Assembly: GCA_963975265.1 (NCBI GenBank)
Contig: CAXBGT010000020.1
Location: forward strand, 1 to 43,500
DNA length: 43,500 nucleotides
Reading direction: 5' to 3'
Origin: CAJXUU01 sp963975265
GTDB taxonomy: Bacteria; Bacteroidota; Bacteroidia; Chitinophagales; Saprospiraceae
Shown in pieces: positions 1 through 8,135 of the stretch (within the stretch, counting starts at the first letter, position 1; each line of letters begins with the position of its first letter). A program made the translations under genes and the position numbers. The notes below the pieces were generated by a model that was given only the letters and a program-made list of their open reading frames with translations, ran no database searches and was not told the origin of the DNA.

Positions 1-777
1 AACATCATACTTATGGCTCAACGAAGAAATAACTTCTATCAATGGTGTTCGTTCAAAATAGGATTCTCCTGATGTCCAATTATCTATTTTGTCAGGATCT
101 ACTTTTTCTATGACACTTGCTATTCCATTGCTAAATCTAACTCTTTCTCCTGGGGTGATGATCTTGGATTGGGTTTTTGAAGAAACTTGTACCTTCCCAG
201 TCTTACAGGAAACAACAAATACACCCTCTCTTGCTAGTACATTGAATGAAGTTCCTAAGACAAGCACTTTTCCCTCATCAGTAACTACTGTAAACGATTC
301 TCCTTTTTCTACTTGGAAGAATGCTTCTCCTTCAAGGTAAAGGGTTCTTTCTAGGTCAAAATCGTCATCATATTTTATTTCACTATCGCTATTGAGAATT
401 ATTTGCGAGCCATCTGGTAGTGCATGTGATAATTGAATTGCATGATGAGAGTCGACAGAAACATCGGCCGAGAATAAAGTCAAGACGCCTAATACAGTAA
501 TGGCAATTGCAGCAATACTTGTCAATTTTTTCCAAAGAGGGATCACGTTTGTAGCTGGTGCTTCTTTTATCCGATCTTTTATTTTTGAGAGAAGAGCGTC
601 TTGATCTACCCTAGGAACTTCTAACGCTCTAGCATTATTTCCTATTTGTTGATATTCGATGAATCTAGGATCCGCTTCAAAGTCAGATAACTCTTGTCCG
701 TACAAATCTCCGTCAAACCATCGTAAGAGTAATTTATCGAAGTCGTTATCAAAATTTATGTAATCCATTTTATTCAT
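1..777 (-). CDS. FecR-family anti-sigma factor (partial, 3' end outside window)
   Basis: The frame is open from position 777 to the window edge (259 codons seen). The visible protein has a cytoplasmic head of about 80 residues and one transmembrane helix at about 83-103. A periplasmic FecR domain at about 112-205 shows the family pattern PDGSQIILNSDS, LYLEGEAFFQV and VLGTSFNV. The last visible residues (TPLIEVISSLSHKYDV) look like the start of the C-terminal DUF4974 domain. FecR proteins hold an ECF sigma factor at the inner membrane and release it on a signal, usually from a TonB-dependent outer-membrane transporter. The gene follows its likely sigma partner after a 42-bp gap, so the two are probably co-transcribed. 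Two in-frame ATGs (777 and 768) are possible starts. A SusC/TonB-dependent receptor gene is expected beyond the left edge; that is inference. Confidence 0.9.
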   Translation of the reverse strand, partial: MNKMDYINFDNDFDKLLLRWFDGDLYGQELSDFEADPRFIEYQQIGNNARALEVPRVDQDALLSKIKDRIKEAPATNVIPLWKKLTSIAAIAITVLGVLTLFSADVSVDSHHAIQLSHALPDGSQIILNSDSEIKYDDDFDLERTLYLEGEAFFQVEKGESFTVVTDEGKVLVLGTSFNVLAREGVFVVSCKTGKVQVSSKTQSKIITPGERVRFSNGIASVIEKVDPDKIDNWTSGESYFERTPLIEVISSLSHKYDV

Positions 778-819
778 TCTATATCTATGACAAGTGGTGA
801 TGATTATACCCTACTTATT

Positions 820-1317
820 TTATATTTTATTGTGAATTTTTCTAAGTTCTTTCAACGCTTGACTCATTCGTTTTTCTACTGCTTTTTGACTGATTTTAAG
901 CAATTCAGCAATTTCTCTATATTTATATCCTTCGATCCTATTCATAAGAAAGACTTCTCTTTGATTCTCTGGAAGTTTCGCTATTGCAAGTTCTAGCTTT
1001 TGTTGAAATTCTGAAACCTCAAGATCAAAATGTGGAGATGTCACTGAAGATTCAGTTTGGACCTTTGCATGTGTATCCACTACTTTACTGTGTGCTATTT
1101 TATTGAGCAGAATATTTTTGGCAGATGCATATAAATAGGATTTTTCTTTCCCTTCCCCAACTGTGTCTATTTTATCCCAGAATTTGACAAAGGTATCTTG
1201 TACGATATCCTCAGATAGAGATTGATCCTTTGTTTTGAAGTAAATAAATCTAAAAAGAGGTTGTACCCATTCGGCATAGAGGGCATTAAACTTTTGCTCT
1301 TTTGAAGATTTTGACAT
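820..1317 (-). CDS. ECF RNA polymerase sigma factor, FecR-partnered type
   Basis: This 165-residue protein has the two ECF sigma domains. Region 2 lies at about 18-85 (DIVQDTFVKFWDKI, with SYLYASAKNILLN for -10 recognition). Region 4 lies at about 110-163, with the helix-turn-helix LPENQREVFLMNRIEGYKYREIAELL split here by its usual LPE and EGY landmarks. The length is normal for the family. It should direct RNA polymerase to a small regulon that probably includes its own operon and a nutrient-uptake locus. The FecR gene just downstream is its likely regulator. The gene starts at ATG 1317 and is separated from glyS upstream by a rho-independent terminator, so it has its own promoter. It is more distant in sequence from the two other sigma factors in the window than those are from each other. 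Confidence 0.93.
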   Translation of the reverse strand: MSKSSKEQKFNALYAEWVQPLFRFIYFKTKDQSLSEDIVQDTFVKFWDKIDTVGEGKEKSYLYASAKNILLNKIAHSKVVDTHAKVQTESSVTSPHFDLEVSEFQQKLELAIAKLPENQREVFLMNRIEGYKYREIAELLKISQKAVEKRMSQALKELRKIHNKI

Positions 1318-1371
1318 TTATATATTGAGATATAATTTCTGTAAAACTAGATGATAATTTGCTTTGACATC

Positions 1372-1408
1372 AAAAAAGCCAGATAATTTTTGATATCATC
1401 TGGCTTTT
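1372..1408 (-). terminator. Rho-independent terminator after glyS
   Basis: On the minus strand AAAAGCCAGAT pairs with ATCTGGCTTTT around a short AT-rich loop, followed by a run of six T. It sits about 20 bp after the glyS stop and before the sigma factor gene, so it separates the two transcription units. Confidence 0.85.
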
Positions 1409-1429
1409 ATATCTTTTCAGAAATAAATT

Positions 1430-2962
1430 TTACAATAAACTGCCCATGTCTGTTCCAGCAAAAACTTTTGCTTTCAGGTCATCAATATTTACTCTTTCTT
1501 GTTGTAATGAATCTCTGTCTCTTAATGTAACAGTACCATCTTCTAGTGTGTCGAAATCTATCGTTACGCAGTAAGGAGTACCGATCGCATCTTGTCTTCT
1601 ATATCTTCTTCCGATCGCATCTTTCTCATCGTATTGACAGTTGAAACTAGATTTTAACTTGTCATATACATCTGAAGCAGCTTTAGTTAATTCTTCTTTA
1701 TTTTTCAATAGTGGAAGGACTGCAACTTTTACTGGTGCGATGGCTGGATTTAGTTTCATTACTATTCTTGTGCTTTCTTTTCCGTCTGCATCTGGCACTG
1801 TTTCTTCTTGAAGAGCATTTGCCATTTGAGATAAAAACATACGATCACATCCAAGGGAAGTCTCAACAACATACGGTACATAGTTTTCATTATCTACGGG
1901 ATCAAAATATTGTAATTTCTTACCAGAGAGTTCTTGATGAGCTTTCAAGTCAAAATCTGTTCGAGAGTGAATACCCTCCAGTTCTCTGAATCCAAATGGG
2001 AAGTCAAACTCAATATCTACGGCGGCATCAGCATAGTGAGCAAGATTATCATGATCGTGAAACCTCAACTTTTCAGCAGGAGTACCAAGAGCGGTATGCC
2101 ACTTTAACCTTGTCTCTTTCCAGTATTTAAACCATTCTTTCTGAGTACCAGGTTTTACAAAAAATTGCATTTCCATTTGCTCAAATTCTCTCATACGAAA
2201 GATGAACTGTCTTGCAACGATCTCATTTCTGAATGCTTTACCAATCTGTGCTATACCAAACGGAAGCTTTTGTCTAGTAGATTTTTGGACATTGAGAAAA
2301 TTTACAAATATACCCTGTGCCGTCTCTGGTCTTAGGTATAGTTTCCCTTCTTCACCAGCAATATTTCCTAGTTGAGTAGAAAACATAAGATTAAACTGAC
2401 GAACCTCAGTCCAGTTTTTCGATCCTGAATCAGGACAAGCAATCTCCAGATCTTCGATGATCGTCTTAAGTCCTGCCATATCTGCATCTCGCAGAGCATT
2501 GTTCATCTTGCCTAGAATATCATCTATCTTCGCCTGGCGATCAAGGATACGACCATTAGTTGATCTGAATTCTGCTTCATTGAATTCGTCTCCGAACCTT
2601 TTTCTTGCCTTGTCTACGTCCTTTTTGATCTTGTTTTCGATCTTTTCACAGTACCCTTCGATGAGTACATCTGCTCTATATCTTTTATTGGAATCTTTAT
2701 TATCGATCATAGGGTCGTTGAATGCATCAACGTGTCCAGATGCTTTCCATGTCTTAGGATGCATAAAGATAGATGCGTCAAGACCAGTGATGTTTTCGTG
2801 CATCTGCACCATACTCTTCCACCAGTATTGCTTGATATTATTTTTTAATTCTACTCCGTTCGGACCATAATCATATGCAGCACTCAAGCCATCATATATT
2901 TCTGATGATTGGAATACAAATCCATATTCTTTACTGTGTGATACTAGACTTTTAAAATCCAT
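1430..2962 (-). CDS. glyS: Glycyl-tRNA synthetase (dimeric, class II)
   Basis: It charges tRNA-Gly with glycine in the cytoplasm. The 510-residue protein is the single-chain dimeric type found in Bacteroidota, archaea and eukaryotes, not the alpha2beta2 type. The N-terminus (GFVFQSSEIYDGLSAAYDYG, ELKNN) is diagnostic. Class II motif 2 is seen as FRNEIVARQFIFRMREFEQ, and the motif 3 region contains LGCDRMFLSQM. The C-terminal anticodon-binding domain includes APVKVAVLPLL and RRQDAIGTPYCVTID. The insertion at about 115-185 between motifs 1 and 2 ends in KNWTEVRQFNLMF and is normal for the Bacteroidota enzymes. The gene stands alone, with a terminator downstream and a promoter-like TATTTTTG box about 60 bp upstream of its ATG. 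Confidence 0.97.
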   Translation of the reverse strand: MDFKSLVSHSKEYGFVFQSSEIYDGLSAAYDYGPNGVELKNNIKQYWWKSMVQMHENITGLDASIFMHPKTWKASGHVDAFNDPMIDNKDSNKRYRADVLIEGYCEKIENKIKKDVDKARKRFGDEFNEAEFRSTNGRILDRQAKIDDILGKMNNALRDADMAGLKTIIEDLEIACPDSGSKNWTEVRQFNLMFSTQLGNIAGEEGKLYLRPETAQGIFVNFLNVQKSTRQKLPFGIAQIGKAFRNEIVARQFIFRMREFEQMEMQFFVKPGTQKEWFKYWKETRLKWHTALGTPAEKLRFHDHDNLAHYADAAVDIEFDFPFGFRELEGIHSRTDFDLKAHQELSGKKLQYFDPVDNENYVPYVVETSLGCDRMFLSQMANALQEETVPDADGKESTRIVMKLNPAIAPVKVAVLPLLKNKEELTKAASDVYDKLKSSFNCQYDEKDAIGRRYRRQDAIGTPYCVTIDFDTLEDGTVTLRDRDSLQQERVNIDDLKAKVFAGTDMGSLL

Positions 2963-3024
2963 TGTTTTCGCTTTATATTATTTTGTGAGGGTGAAATTGA
3001 GGTCACCCTTTGAAATCGAAGATG

Positions 3025-3032
3025 CAAAAATA
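3025..3032 (-). promoter_or_regulatory. Putative glyS promoter -7 box
   Basis: Minus-strand TATTTTTG matches the Bacteroidota -7 consensus TAnnTTTG and lies about 60 nt upstream of the glyS start. No clear -33 TTG is visible at the usual distance, so this rests on one box only. Confidence 0.45.
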
Positions 3033-3184
3033 GATTAATTTAGAAAGGGAAGGGAAAAGGGAGGGCGAAAAGTATAATACTTTATATATATTTAGAGCCT
3101 ATCCTTTATTTAATAGCTCAATTATAAAATTCATGCAAATAATTCAGCATCGTTTTTGAGTGTTTCACAATGACCTAATAAGGA

Positions 3185-3979
3185 ATGAATTTTAAAGAAC
3201 GGTATAAAACTTATGATGATGTAAAACTTAAAGCAGTTGTTTTAGAGTCGTACAAATATACAGATCAGGCAATAAAGGCAGCCAAAGAAGAAATTAAATC
3301 TCGAGGAATTGAAATTGCTATAGTCAATCCGATATCAATTGAAAAGAGCGTTCCAAAAATAGACTTTTCAAAGTTGAAATCAACGATATTGGAATATCTA
3401 CCATCCATTAGGTTTTCCAGAACCGAAGACGCTTTTGATATAATTGATTCTGATCAGCTTAATAGGTTTGAAAATGAAAAATCTGAATTACTGTTCAAAA
3501 AGCTCATAGGTACATTTGTTTTATTGATCATTTATCTATGGATAATAAAGTTCTCTCTGCTTAAATTTATGATTTTAGAGTCTACAGCTAGTTGGGACTA
3601 TGAAACGATATACTATCTTTCTTCTATTTTTACGTTGCCATTTTTCGCGCTTCTATTCTATTTTCGTCATAAAATAGGGTGGGCTGGACTAATACTTTAT
3701 TTAGTTGTTAACAATATAAACCTTATAGTAGTAAATTGTAAATCGTTCTCTTTTCTATTTGATAATAAGATAAACTACTTCGATACTTTCGAGATGTTGA
3801 TTGCAAGTATTATCATAGGTTTTTTAGTTCTAATTTTAAATATATTGATGATATTTCTAATGGTAAAAAGAGGAATAAGAGCCAACATTTTCGGTGTTTC
3901 TGAGAATCTGTATTTTAAAGTCTCATTTGCAAGTCTTGTTTTTGGAGGGTTATTAGTTTACAGTAATTATAATTTTTAA
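3185..3979 (+). CDS. Multi-pass membrane protein of unknown function
   Basis: I do not recognise the 264-residue protein. Residues 1-45 form a charged helical region (YTDQAIKAAKEEIKSRGI). Similar helical starts occur before membrane segments in other Bacteroidota proteins, but no function follows from this. Five hydrophobic segments are visible at about 104-132, 141-161, 164-184, 202-227 and 243-262. There is no signal peptide and no catalytic motif. The ATG at 3185 is preceded by AAGGA-like bases. The gene stands alone between glyS, which is divergent, and the NTF2-like gene, which is convergent. The region upstream is very AT-rich, and codon use is AT-rich as in its neighbours. Confidence 0.8.
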   Translation: MNFKERYKTYDDVKLKAVVLESYKYTDQAIKAAKEEIKSRGIEIAIVNPISIEKSVPKIDFSKLKSTILEYLPSIRFSRTEDAFDIIDSDQLNRFENEKSELLFKKLIGTFVLLIIYLWIIKFSLLKFMILESTASWDYETIYYLSSIFTLPFFALLFYFRHKIGWAGLILYLVVNNINLIVVNCKSFSFLFDNKINYFDTFEMLIASIIIGFLVLILNILMIFLMVKRGIRANIFGVSENLYFKVSFASLVFGGLLVYSNYNF

Positions 3980-4057
3980 GATTGATGCTTGTGCTGTATT
4001 GATAAAACTGCCGTAGGATATGATGGTATATTCGAATATTGATGACTTTTTTATCTT

Positions 4058-4564
4058 CTACTCATTCTGTAAATACTTCTTCGGTACCTTCAAATCCTCA
4101 GTTTCATTAGAAAAAGCAATATTCGTTATCCACCACCTATCATCTGCAAATATGAGTTGATAGGTGTTTATCCCTCTGTTTTCATATGTTCCAATCAAGT
4201 TTTTGCAATAAAAACTCTGGAAGGCATTTGCTACGCCATTAAATTCATTGATAATCAGCCCTGTTGACTCTTCGAAGAATCCGTCTCGACTATATGCAGC
4301 GCTATACTTTTCTACAAATTCATCTACAGGAATTGTACTCATTTGTTTACCAATAGGAGCATTTGAGTTTACAATATGCATGGTTGCACCTTCTGTAAAT
4401 AGACTTTTATACAATTCCCAATCTCTTTTTTCCCCTTGTGGTCCTGAGAGGATATCTAGTAAAAGATTAGTGATCCCTTCGATTGATCTTATATCTTTTG
4501 AAGTTTCTTGTGCTTGGCTGACTATGCCAAAACAAAGTATAAATACGGTTATTGATATCTTCAT
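4058..4564 (-). CDS. Secreted NTF2-like (SnoaL/DUF4440-type) protein
   Basis: The 168-residue product begins with a cleavable signal peptide (MKISITVFILCFGIVSQAQ), so it is exported to the periplasm or beyond. The mature part has the cone-shaped NTF2-like layout: an N-terminal helix pair (IRSIEGITNLLLDILSG), DWELYKSLFTEGA, then beta-strands ending with TYQLIFADDRWWITNIAF, a typical last-strand pattern. The length suits a single NTF2 domain. Such proteins may be enzymes or binding proteins, and the sequence does not say which. It is a lone gene, convergent with the membrane protein gene on its left. Confidence 0.8.
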   Translation of the reverse strand: MKISITVFILCFGIVSQAQETSKDIRSIEGITNLLLDILSGPQGEKRDWELYKSLFTEGATMHIVNSNAPIGKQMSTIPVDEFVEKYSAAYSRDGFFEESTGLIINEFNGVANAFQSFYCKNLIGTYENRGINTYQLIFADDRWWITNIAFSNETEDLKVPKKYLQNE

Positions 4565-4677
4565 GTCTCATTAATATTTGTATTGTGATTCTAAAAGAAC
4601 AAATTAATGATAAATATTGGAACACAAACGATGGCATGTGCAGGATCTTGAGATCTTCACCGTCATTATAGAGGGAA

Positions 4678-5964
4678 CTAGCTTATCAGTTTATTGCCAA
4701 TGCTACAAGAAAGGCATAGTTTTGGATCGCAATAAGCCTTCTTTAGTTGCAGAAGCCCTTGAGAATCTGCAGCTGATGATGCTTTAATGCCAAGAGCTTT
4801 ATAATTAGTAATTATTTTATTCTTTTCAGGTTTGAGAGATTCAAGGTGTTCTATCGCTCTTTCACAATATTGTTCATCATCTATTGATTTTCCGTAAAGG
4901 AATAAGATTGGACTTACCACATTTATGATAATTAGATCAATAAAGCCATCGCCTAGTTGCTTTTCTTTATAAATAGAATCTGTTCCGAATCGGTAGTGAT
5001 CTTCCCAATACTCTGATGGAGTTGCTTGGAATAGGTGTTTGATAGAGTTGGTTTCTTTTGTGTCTAGTAATTGGGAAAAGAGGTGTTCTGTGTTGCTGAA
5101 GATTTGAGCCATTTGAGCTATTCGAATCGTAGGAAACCCCGCAGGCCGCATTCTAGCAAATTTCCAGGACACAGGAGGTATGTTGGTAAGTTGATATTTT
5201 TTAGATAGGAATTGGTATTCTGATTTCAAACATTCATAATATTTGTCATTAGTACGTGTCGCAAGCAACATTCCTGCTTGACCGAATAATAATGCCTCTA
5301 TTCTTTGAAGATCATCTTTATTTTTATGAATGATTGACAAAGGAAGGTTCTTTGCCAATGATTCGAAAGGTTCCATGTTAACCCTTGCTCCCATATATCG
5401 CATAAGGACAATATACAACGTCTCTTCCCAGTCATTATTAGTTTGGTCTAAGATGGACTTGATATATTCTGTCTTAGATTCCAATCTTTCAGCAACAAGT
5501 CTCTGTAACCAAAAAGTGACAGTATGTTCAGGTACATATGGGAGTTGACTTTCGCACGGAATCCAATTGTTATTTGAAATTAACCGGGCGTAATTTTGCT
5601 TTAACTTTGTTGAAATTCTATTTTTTAGTTCTAGACAAGGGATGAATTGTTCTGTGGTCGTGTGTACTTCTCTGTCATGCTCATATACCACATGAAGGAT
5701 CACATTATCGTATGCTTTGTCAAGATCGTGGTTATGTCGTTCCCAGTCGCTGGAGTATACATGCATTTCGATATTTCCAGCCCAGATAGTATTTCCTATT
5801 TTTACTTTTCCATTGCTGAAGTCTGGTCCGGAATCATAATTTTGATTCCCAAATTCGATAATTTCAACTGGTTGGCCATCTTCGGTAATGAGACTGGTCA
5901 TGTCAAATGACTTAGTTTTCCATAAATAATAGAGTAGATCTTCTCTGACAATTGGTGTGAGCAC
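4678..5964 (-). CDS. DUF2851 family protein
   Basis: The 428-residue protein matches the Bacteroidota DUF2851 family. It has an N-terminal YYLWKTKSFD motif, then NYDSGPDFSNGKVKIGNTIWAG and GNIEMHVYSSDWERHNHDLD, then VILHVVYEHD. These acidic/histidine-rich strands resemble a nuclease-like core, but the biochemical role of the family is not established. The C-terminus carries a cysteine cluster (YCDPKLCLSCSIG) near the last 20 residues, which may bind metal and is common in the family. The best start is GTG at 5964, because no upstream in-frame ATG exists before a stop and the family begins near this point. It is cytoplasmic, with no signal peptide. Confidence 0.9.
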   Translation of the reverse strand: MLTPIVREDLLYYLWKTKSFDMTSLITEDGQPVEIIEFGNQNYDSGPDFSNGKVKIGNTIWAGNIEMHVYSSDWERHNHDLDKAYDNVILHVVYEHDREVHTTTEQFIPCLELKNRISTKLKQNYARLISNNNWIPCESQLPYVPEHTVTFWLQRLVAERLESKTEYIKSILDQTNNDWEETLYIVLMRYMGARVNMEPFESLAKNLPLSIIHKNKDDLQRIEALLFGQAGMLLATRTNDKYYECLKSEYQFLSKKYQLTNIPPVSWKFARMRPAGFPTIRIAQMAQIFSNTEHLFSQLLDTKETNSIKHLFQATPSEYWEDHYRFGTDSIYKEKQLGDGFIDLIIINVVSPILFLYGKSIDDEQYCERAIEHLESLKPEKNKIITNYKALGIKASSAADSQGLLQLKKAYCDPKLCLSCSIGNKLIS

Positions 5965-6127
5965 GTGTGTAATATTGGTTTGTAAAGACTAAATATAGGC
6001 AGAAAAGCAATAACAACAGAAAATGCTTGTCTGATTGTTGATGCTTAATGGACTTATGAGCAATGACATAGATGTGTTTTATTTATAAGCAATGCATAAA
6101 TATTAAGAAGAAAATCTGTAGTCAAAC

Positions 6128-6160
6128 AAAAAAGCCTGACAGAAATAAATCTATCAGGCC
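6128..6160 (-). terminator. Rho-independent terminator after the prohibitin-like gene
   Basis: On the minus strand GCCTGA pairs with TCAGGC around a 14-nt loop and is followed by TTTTTTG. It lies about 50 bp after the stop codon of the SPFH gene. Confidence 0.85.
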
Positions 6161-6207
6161 TTAACTTTTTGAACTTTCAGTGTGAATTTATGAACGGAAC
6201 AAGAATC

Positions 6208-7050
6208 TTAATTATTCAAGATTAAAGGTAATCCGTCACCACCGCCGCCAACAACAACAACCTTTGCGTTTGGTGAAGCAGCTAGTGTTAGTGTAGCTTC
6301 AATACCCTTATCTCTAAGAATTTTGTCAGTAAGCGATGCATTGAGAATCCTATTGGCGTCTGCTTTTGCTTGAGCTTCGATGATTCTACGCTCTCCTTCT
6401 TGTCTTTCTCTATCGATCTTAAATTTGTATTGTAAAGACAGTTGCTCTTCTTCTAGTTTTTTCTCGATCGCTGTTCTAAGATTATCAGGTAACGTCACGG
6501 ATCTAATAAGAATCGCATCTAGAATGATATACTTCTCTGCAACTTTTGCTTTAGTCTTGTCGTAAATTTCTAATTGGATGGCTTCTCTTTTAGTAGAATA
6601 CAGCTCCTCCGGATTATATTGGCCTATAACTTCTCTGGTTGCAGATCGAATCTCAGGTTGAATAATTCTTGTCTTATAATCGACACCGATTTGGTCATGC
6701 AAATAACCTATTTTACTAGGAACGGGTGAGAATCTATAGGATAATTCTAATTTGATGTTAAGACCATTTTTAGATAGAACTTCCATTTCTTCAAATGCTT
6801 CATTTGTTTTAACATCATAGATAAACATGGTGTTCCAAGGCATAATAACTTGGAATCCTTGACCATAGACAACATCCTTTTCTAGACCTCCTCCAAATTG
6901 TTTAAATAAAACCCCATTCTGTCCTGATTTTATGGTTAAAAAAGTAGTATTGGTAAGTGCTATAAAAAAGAAGAGCCCAATTACTCCAAATATTAAGTAC
7001 CTGCTTAAATTTGCAGGTGGTCTGATTTTTTCATTTCTATTGAATGACAT
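6208..7050 (-). CDS. Prohibitin/SPFH (band 7) family membrane protein
   Basis: The 280-residue protein has one N-terminal membrane anchor at about 19-40 followed by an SPFH/band 7 domain: SGQNGVLFKQFGG, YGQGFQVIMPWNT, LELSYRFSP, then RSATREVIGQYNPEELYSTKR. A long charged coiled-coil follows at about 190-245 (EKKLEEEQLSLQYKFKIDRERQ, ending AQAKADANRI). Bacterial prohibitin-like proteins form rings in the inner membrane, with the bulk facing the periplasm, and act in membrane organisation and control of the FtsH protease. The C-terminus is a glycine-rich stretch (VVVGGGGDGLPLILNN). It is a single-gene unit with its own terminator. HflC-like or stomatin-like are alternative labels within the same superfamily. 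Confidence 0.92.
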   Translation of the reverse strand: MSFNRNEKIRPPANLSRYLIFGVIGLFFFIALTNTTFLTIKSGQNGVLFKQFGGGLEKDVVYGQGFQVIMPWNTMFIYDVKTNEAFEEMEVLSKNGLNIKLELSYRFSPVPSKIGYLHDQIGVDYKTRIIQPEIRSATREVIGQYNPEELYSTKREAIQLEIYDKTKAKVAEKYIILDAILIRSVTLPDNLRTAIEKKLEEEQLSLQYKFKIDRERQEGERRIIEAQAKADANRILNASLTDKILRDKGIEATLTLAASPNAKVVVVGGGGDGLPLILNN

Positions 7051-7298
7051 ATTTTACTTATTTTAGTTCGTTTAATTTAACATCAATATATACACTTCTA
7101 ACAGAACAAACATCAATAATGATTCAACAAGTGGTGTTGATATTGATTTTTCTTCGACAAACGGGCATATTTGATAGTCGAAGTGGAAAATCTGGGTGTT
7201 TTTTGCCAATTACACGTCATTTCTTCTCTAACTTCTGGTTTCTGCAAAAACTCGCACCATTTTTGAATTAGGCTGGTCAATAAAAATAACGACCTGAG

Positions 7299-8135
7299 AT
7301 GAGAAAATTAATTTATGCATTCATACTAGTTTGTGTTGCTGGGATATCAAAAGTAGATGCCCAAATAACAGAGCTCAAATATTTATTACAATACAATTGT
7401 GAAACCAACCATTATGATGTAAAAATTAAGATCATGGAAGGGTCGGCTAATTCTGTTTTAGAAAGAGTTCAGTTTAATAGCCAGTTAACAATCCTTGTAC
7501 CTACAGGAATGAGTTTTGAAATAGTTGATCGTTATCAACCCATTCAGAACCATCAAAGCTATGAAGGTACAATACCTAATGAATGGAGTACTTTCTCTCC
7601 TGTACTGAGTCCAGAGGGACACAGTAAATACGATTTTTACAGTATCGCTCCAAAGTTGGCACCTGCATCATTTTTCAACAATGTTGAAGAGGGAGAAAAA
7701 ATAACCTTATTTAGTTTTGCTGTTGATGGTGGAGCGGAATATGACGATCGCATAAGATTTTTTGACAATGCTATAGATTCTAAATTAAGCATGTTCGAAG
7801 GTGCAGATTTACGTAATGGTTATTCTGTAGGTGGAGCCACGAACAGGTATAAAGGAAATTTACATAAGAATTGTACTGTCGCTGGTATAAAGACAATTCA
7901 AAATAATGGGATTAAATTATATCCTAATCCAACGGATTCTGAACTCTTCATTGAAACACCAGAAAACACGAAATCCATCAAAATGATAGATAGTGCAGGC
8001 AACCAAATCAAGGAGATCAATAATCCAATAAAGGGCACGTACTCCATGCATGTAGGTCATTTAGAAATGGGTATATACTTCATCCGTATTGATAATGGGA
8101 AATATTTAAGTACACAGCAATTCTCAGTTTATTAA
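7299..8135 (+). CDS. Secreted protein with T9SS type A sorting domain
   Basis: A signal peptide (about residues 1-21, ending KVDAQ) is followed by a domain of about 170 residues without a recognised family. It contains beta-strand-like segments (QFNSQLTILVPTGMSFEIVD) and resembles secreted beta-sandwich proteins of Saprospiraceae. The last 80 residues are a Por-secretion-tail (type A C-terminal domain): GIKLYPNPTDSELFIET, SIKMIDSAGNQIKEIN, then MGIYFIRIDNGKYLSTQQF. This tail sends the protein through the type IX secretion system to the cell surface or medium. The gene ends convergently with prfC, and the two stop codons overlap by 4 bp. Confidence 0.88.
   Translation: MRKLIYAFILVCVAGISKVDAQITELKYLLQYNCETNHYDVKIKIMEGSANSVLERVQFNSQLTILVPTGMSFEIVDRYQPIQNHQSYEGTIPNEWSTFSPVLSPEGHSKYDFYSIAPKLAPASFFNNVEEGEKITLFSFAVDGGAEYDDRIRFFDNAIDSKLSMFEGADLRNGYSVGGATNRYKGNLHKNCTVAGIKTIQNNGIKLYPNPTDSELFIETPENTKSIKMIDSAGNQIKEINNPIKGTYSMHVGHLEMGIYFIRIDNGKYLSTQQFSVY

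Noticed and set aside
4028..4039. Perfect 12-bp palindrome ATATTCGAATAT between convergent genes
   Set aside because: It is AT-rich, occurs once, and has no T run; it is probably chance, though an operator cannot be excluded.
7044..7271. 75-codon plus-strand frame between the prohibitin and T9SS cargo genes
   Set aside because: It lies in an AT-rich gap, overlaps the start of the prohibitin gene, and shows no domain, signal peptide or good ribosome-binding site.
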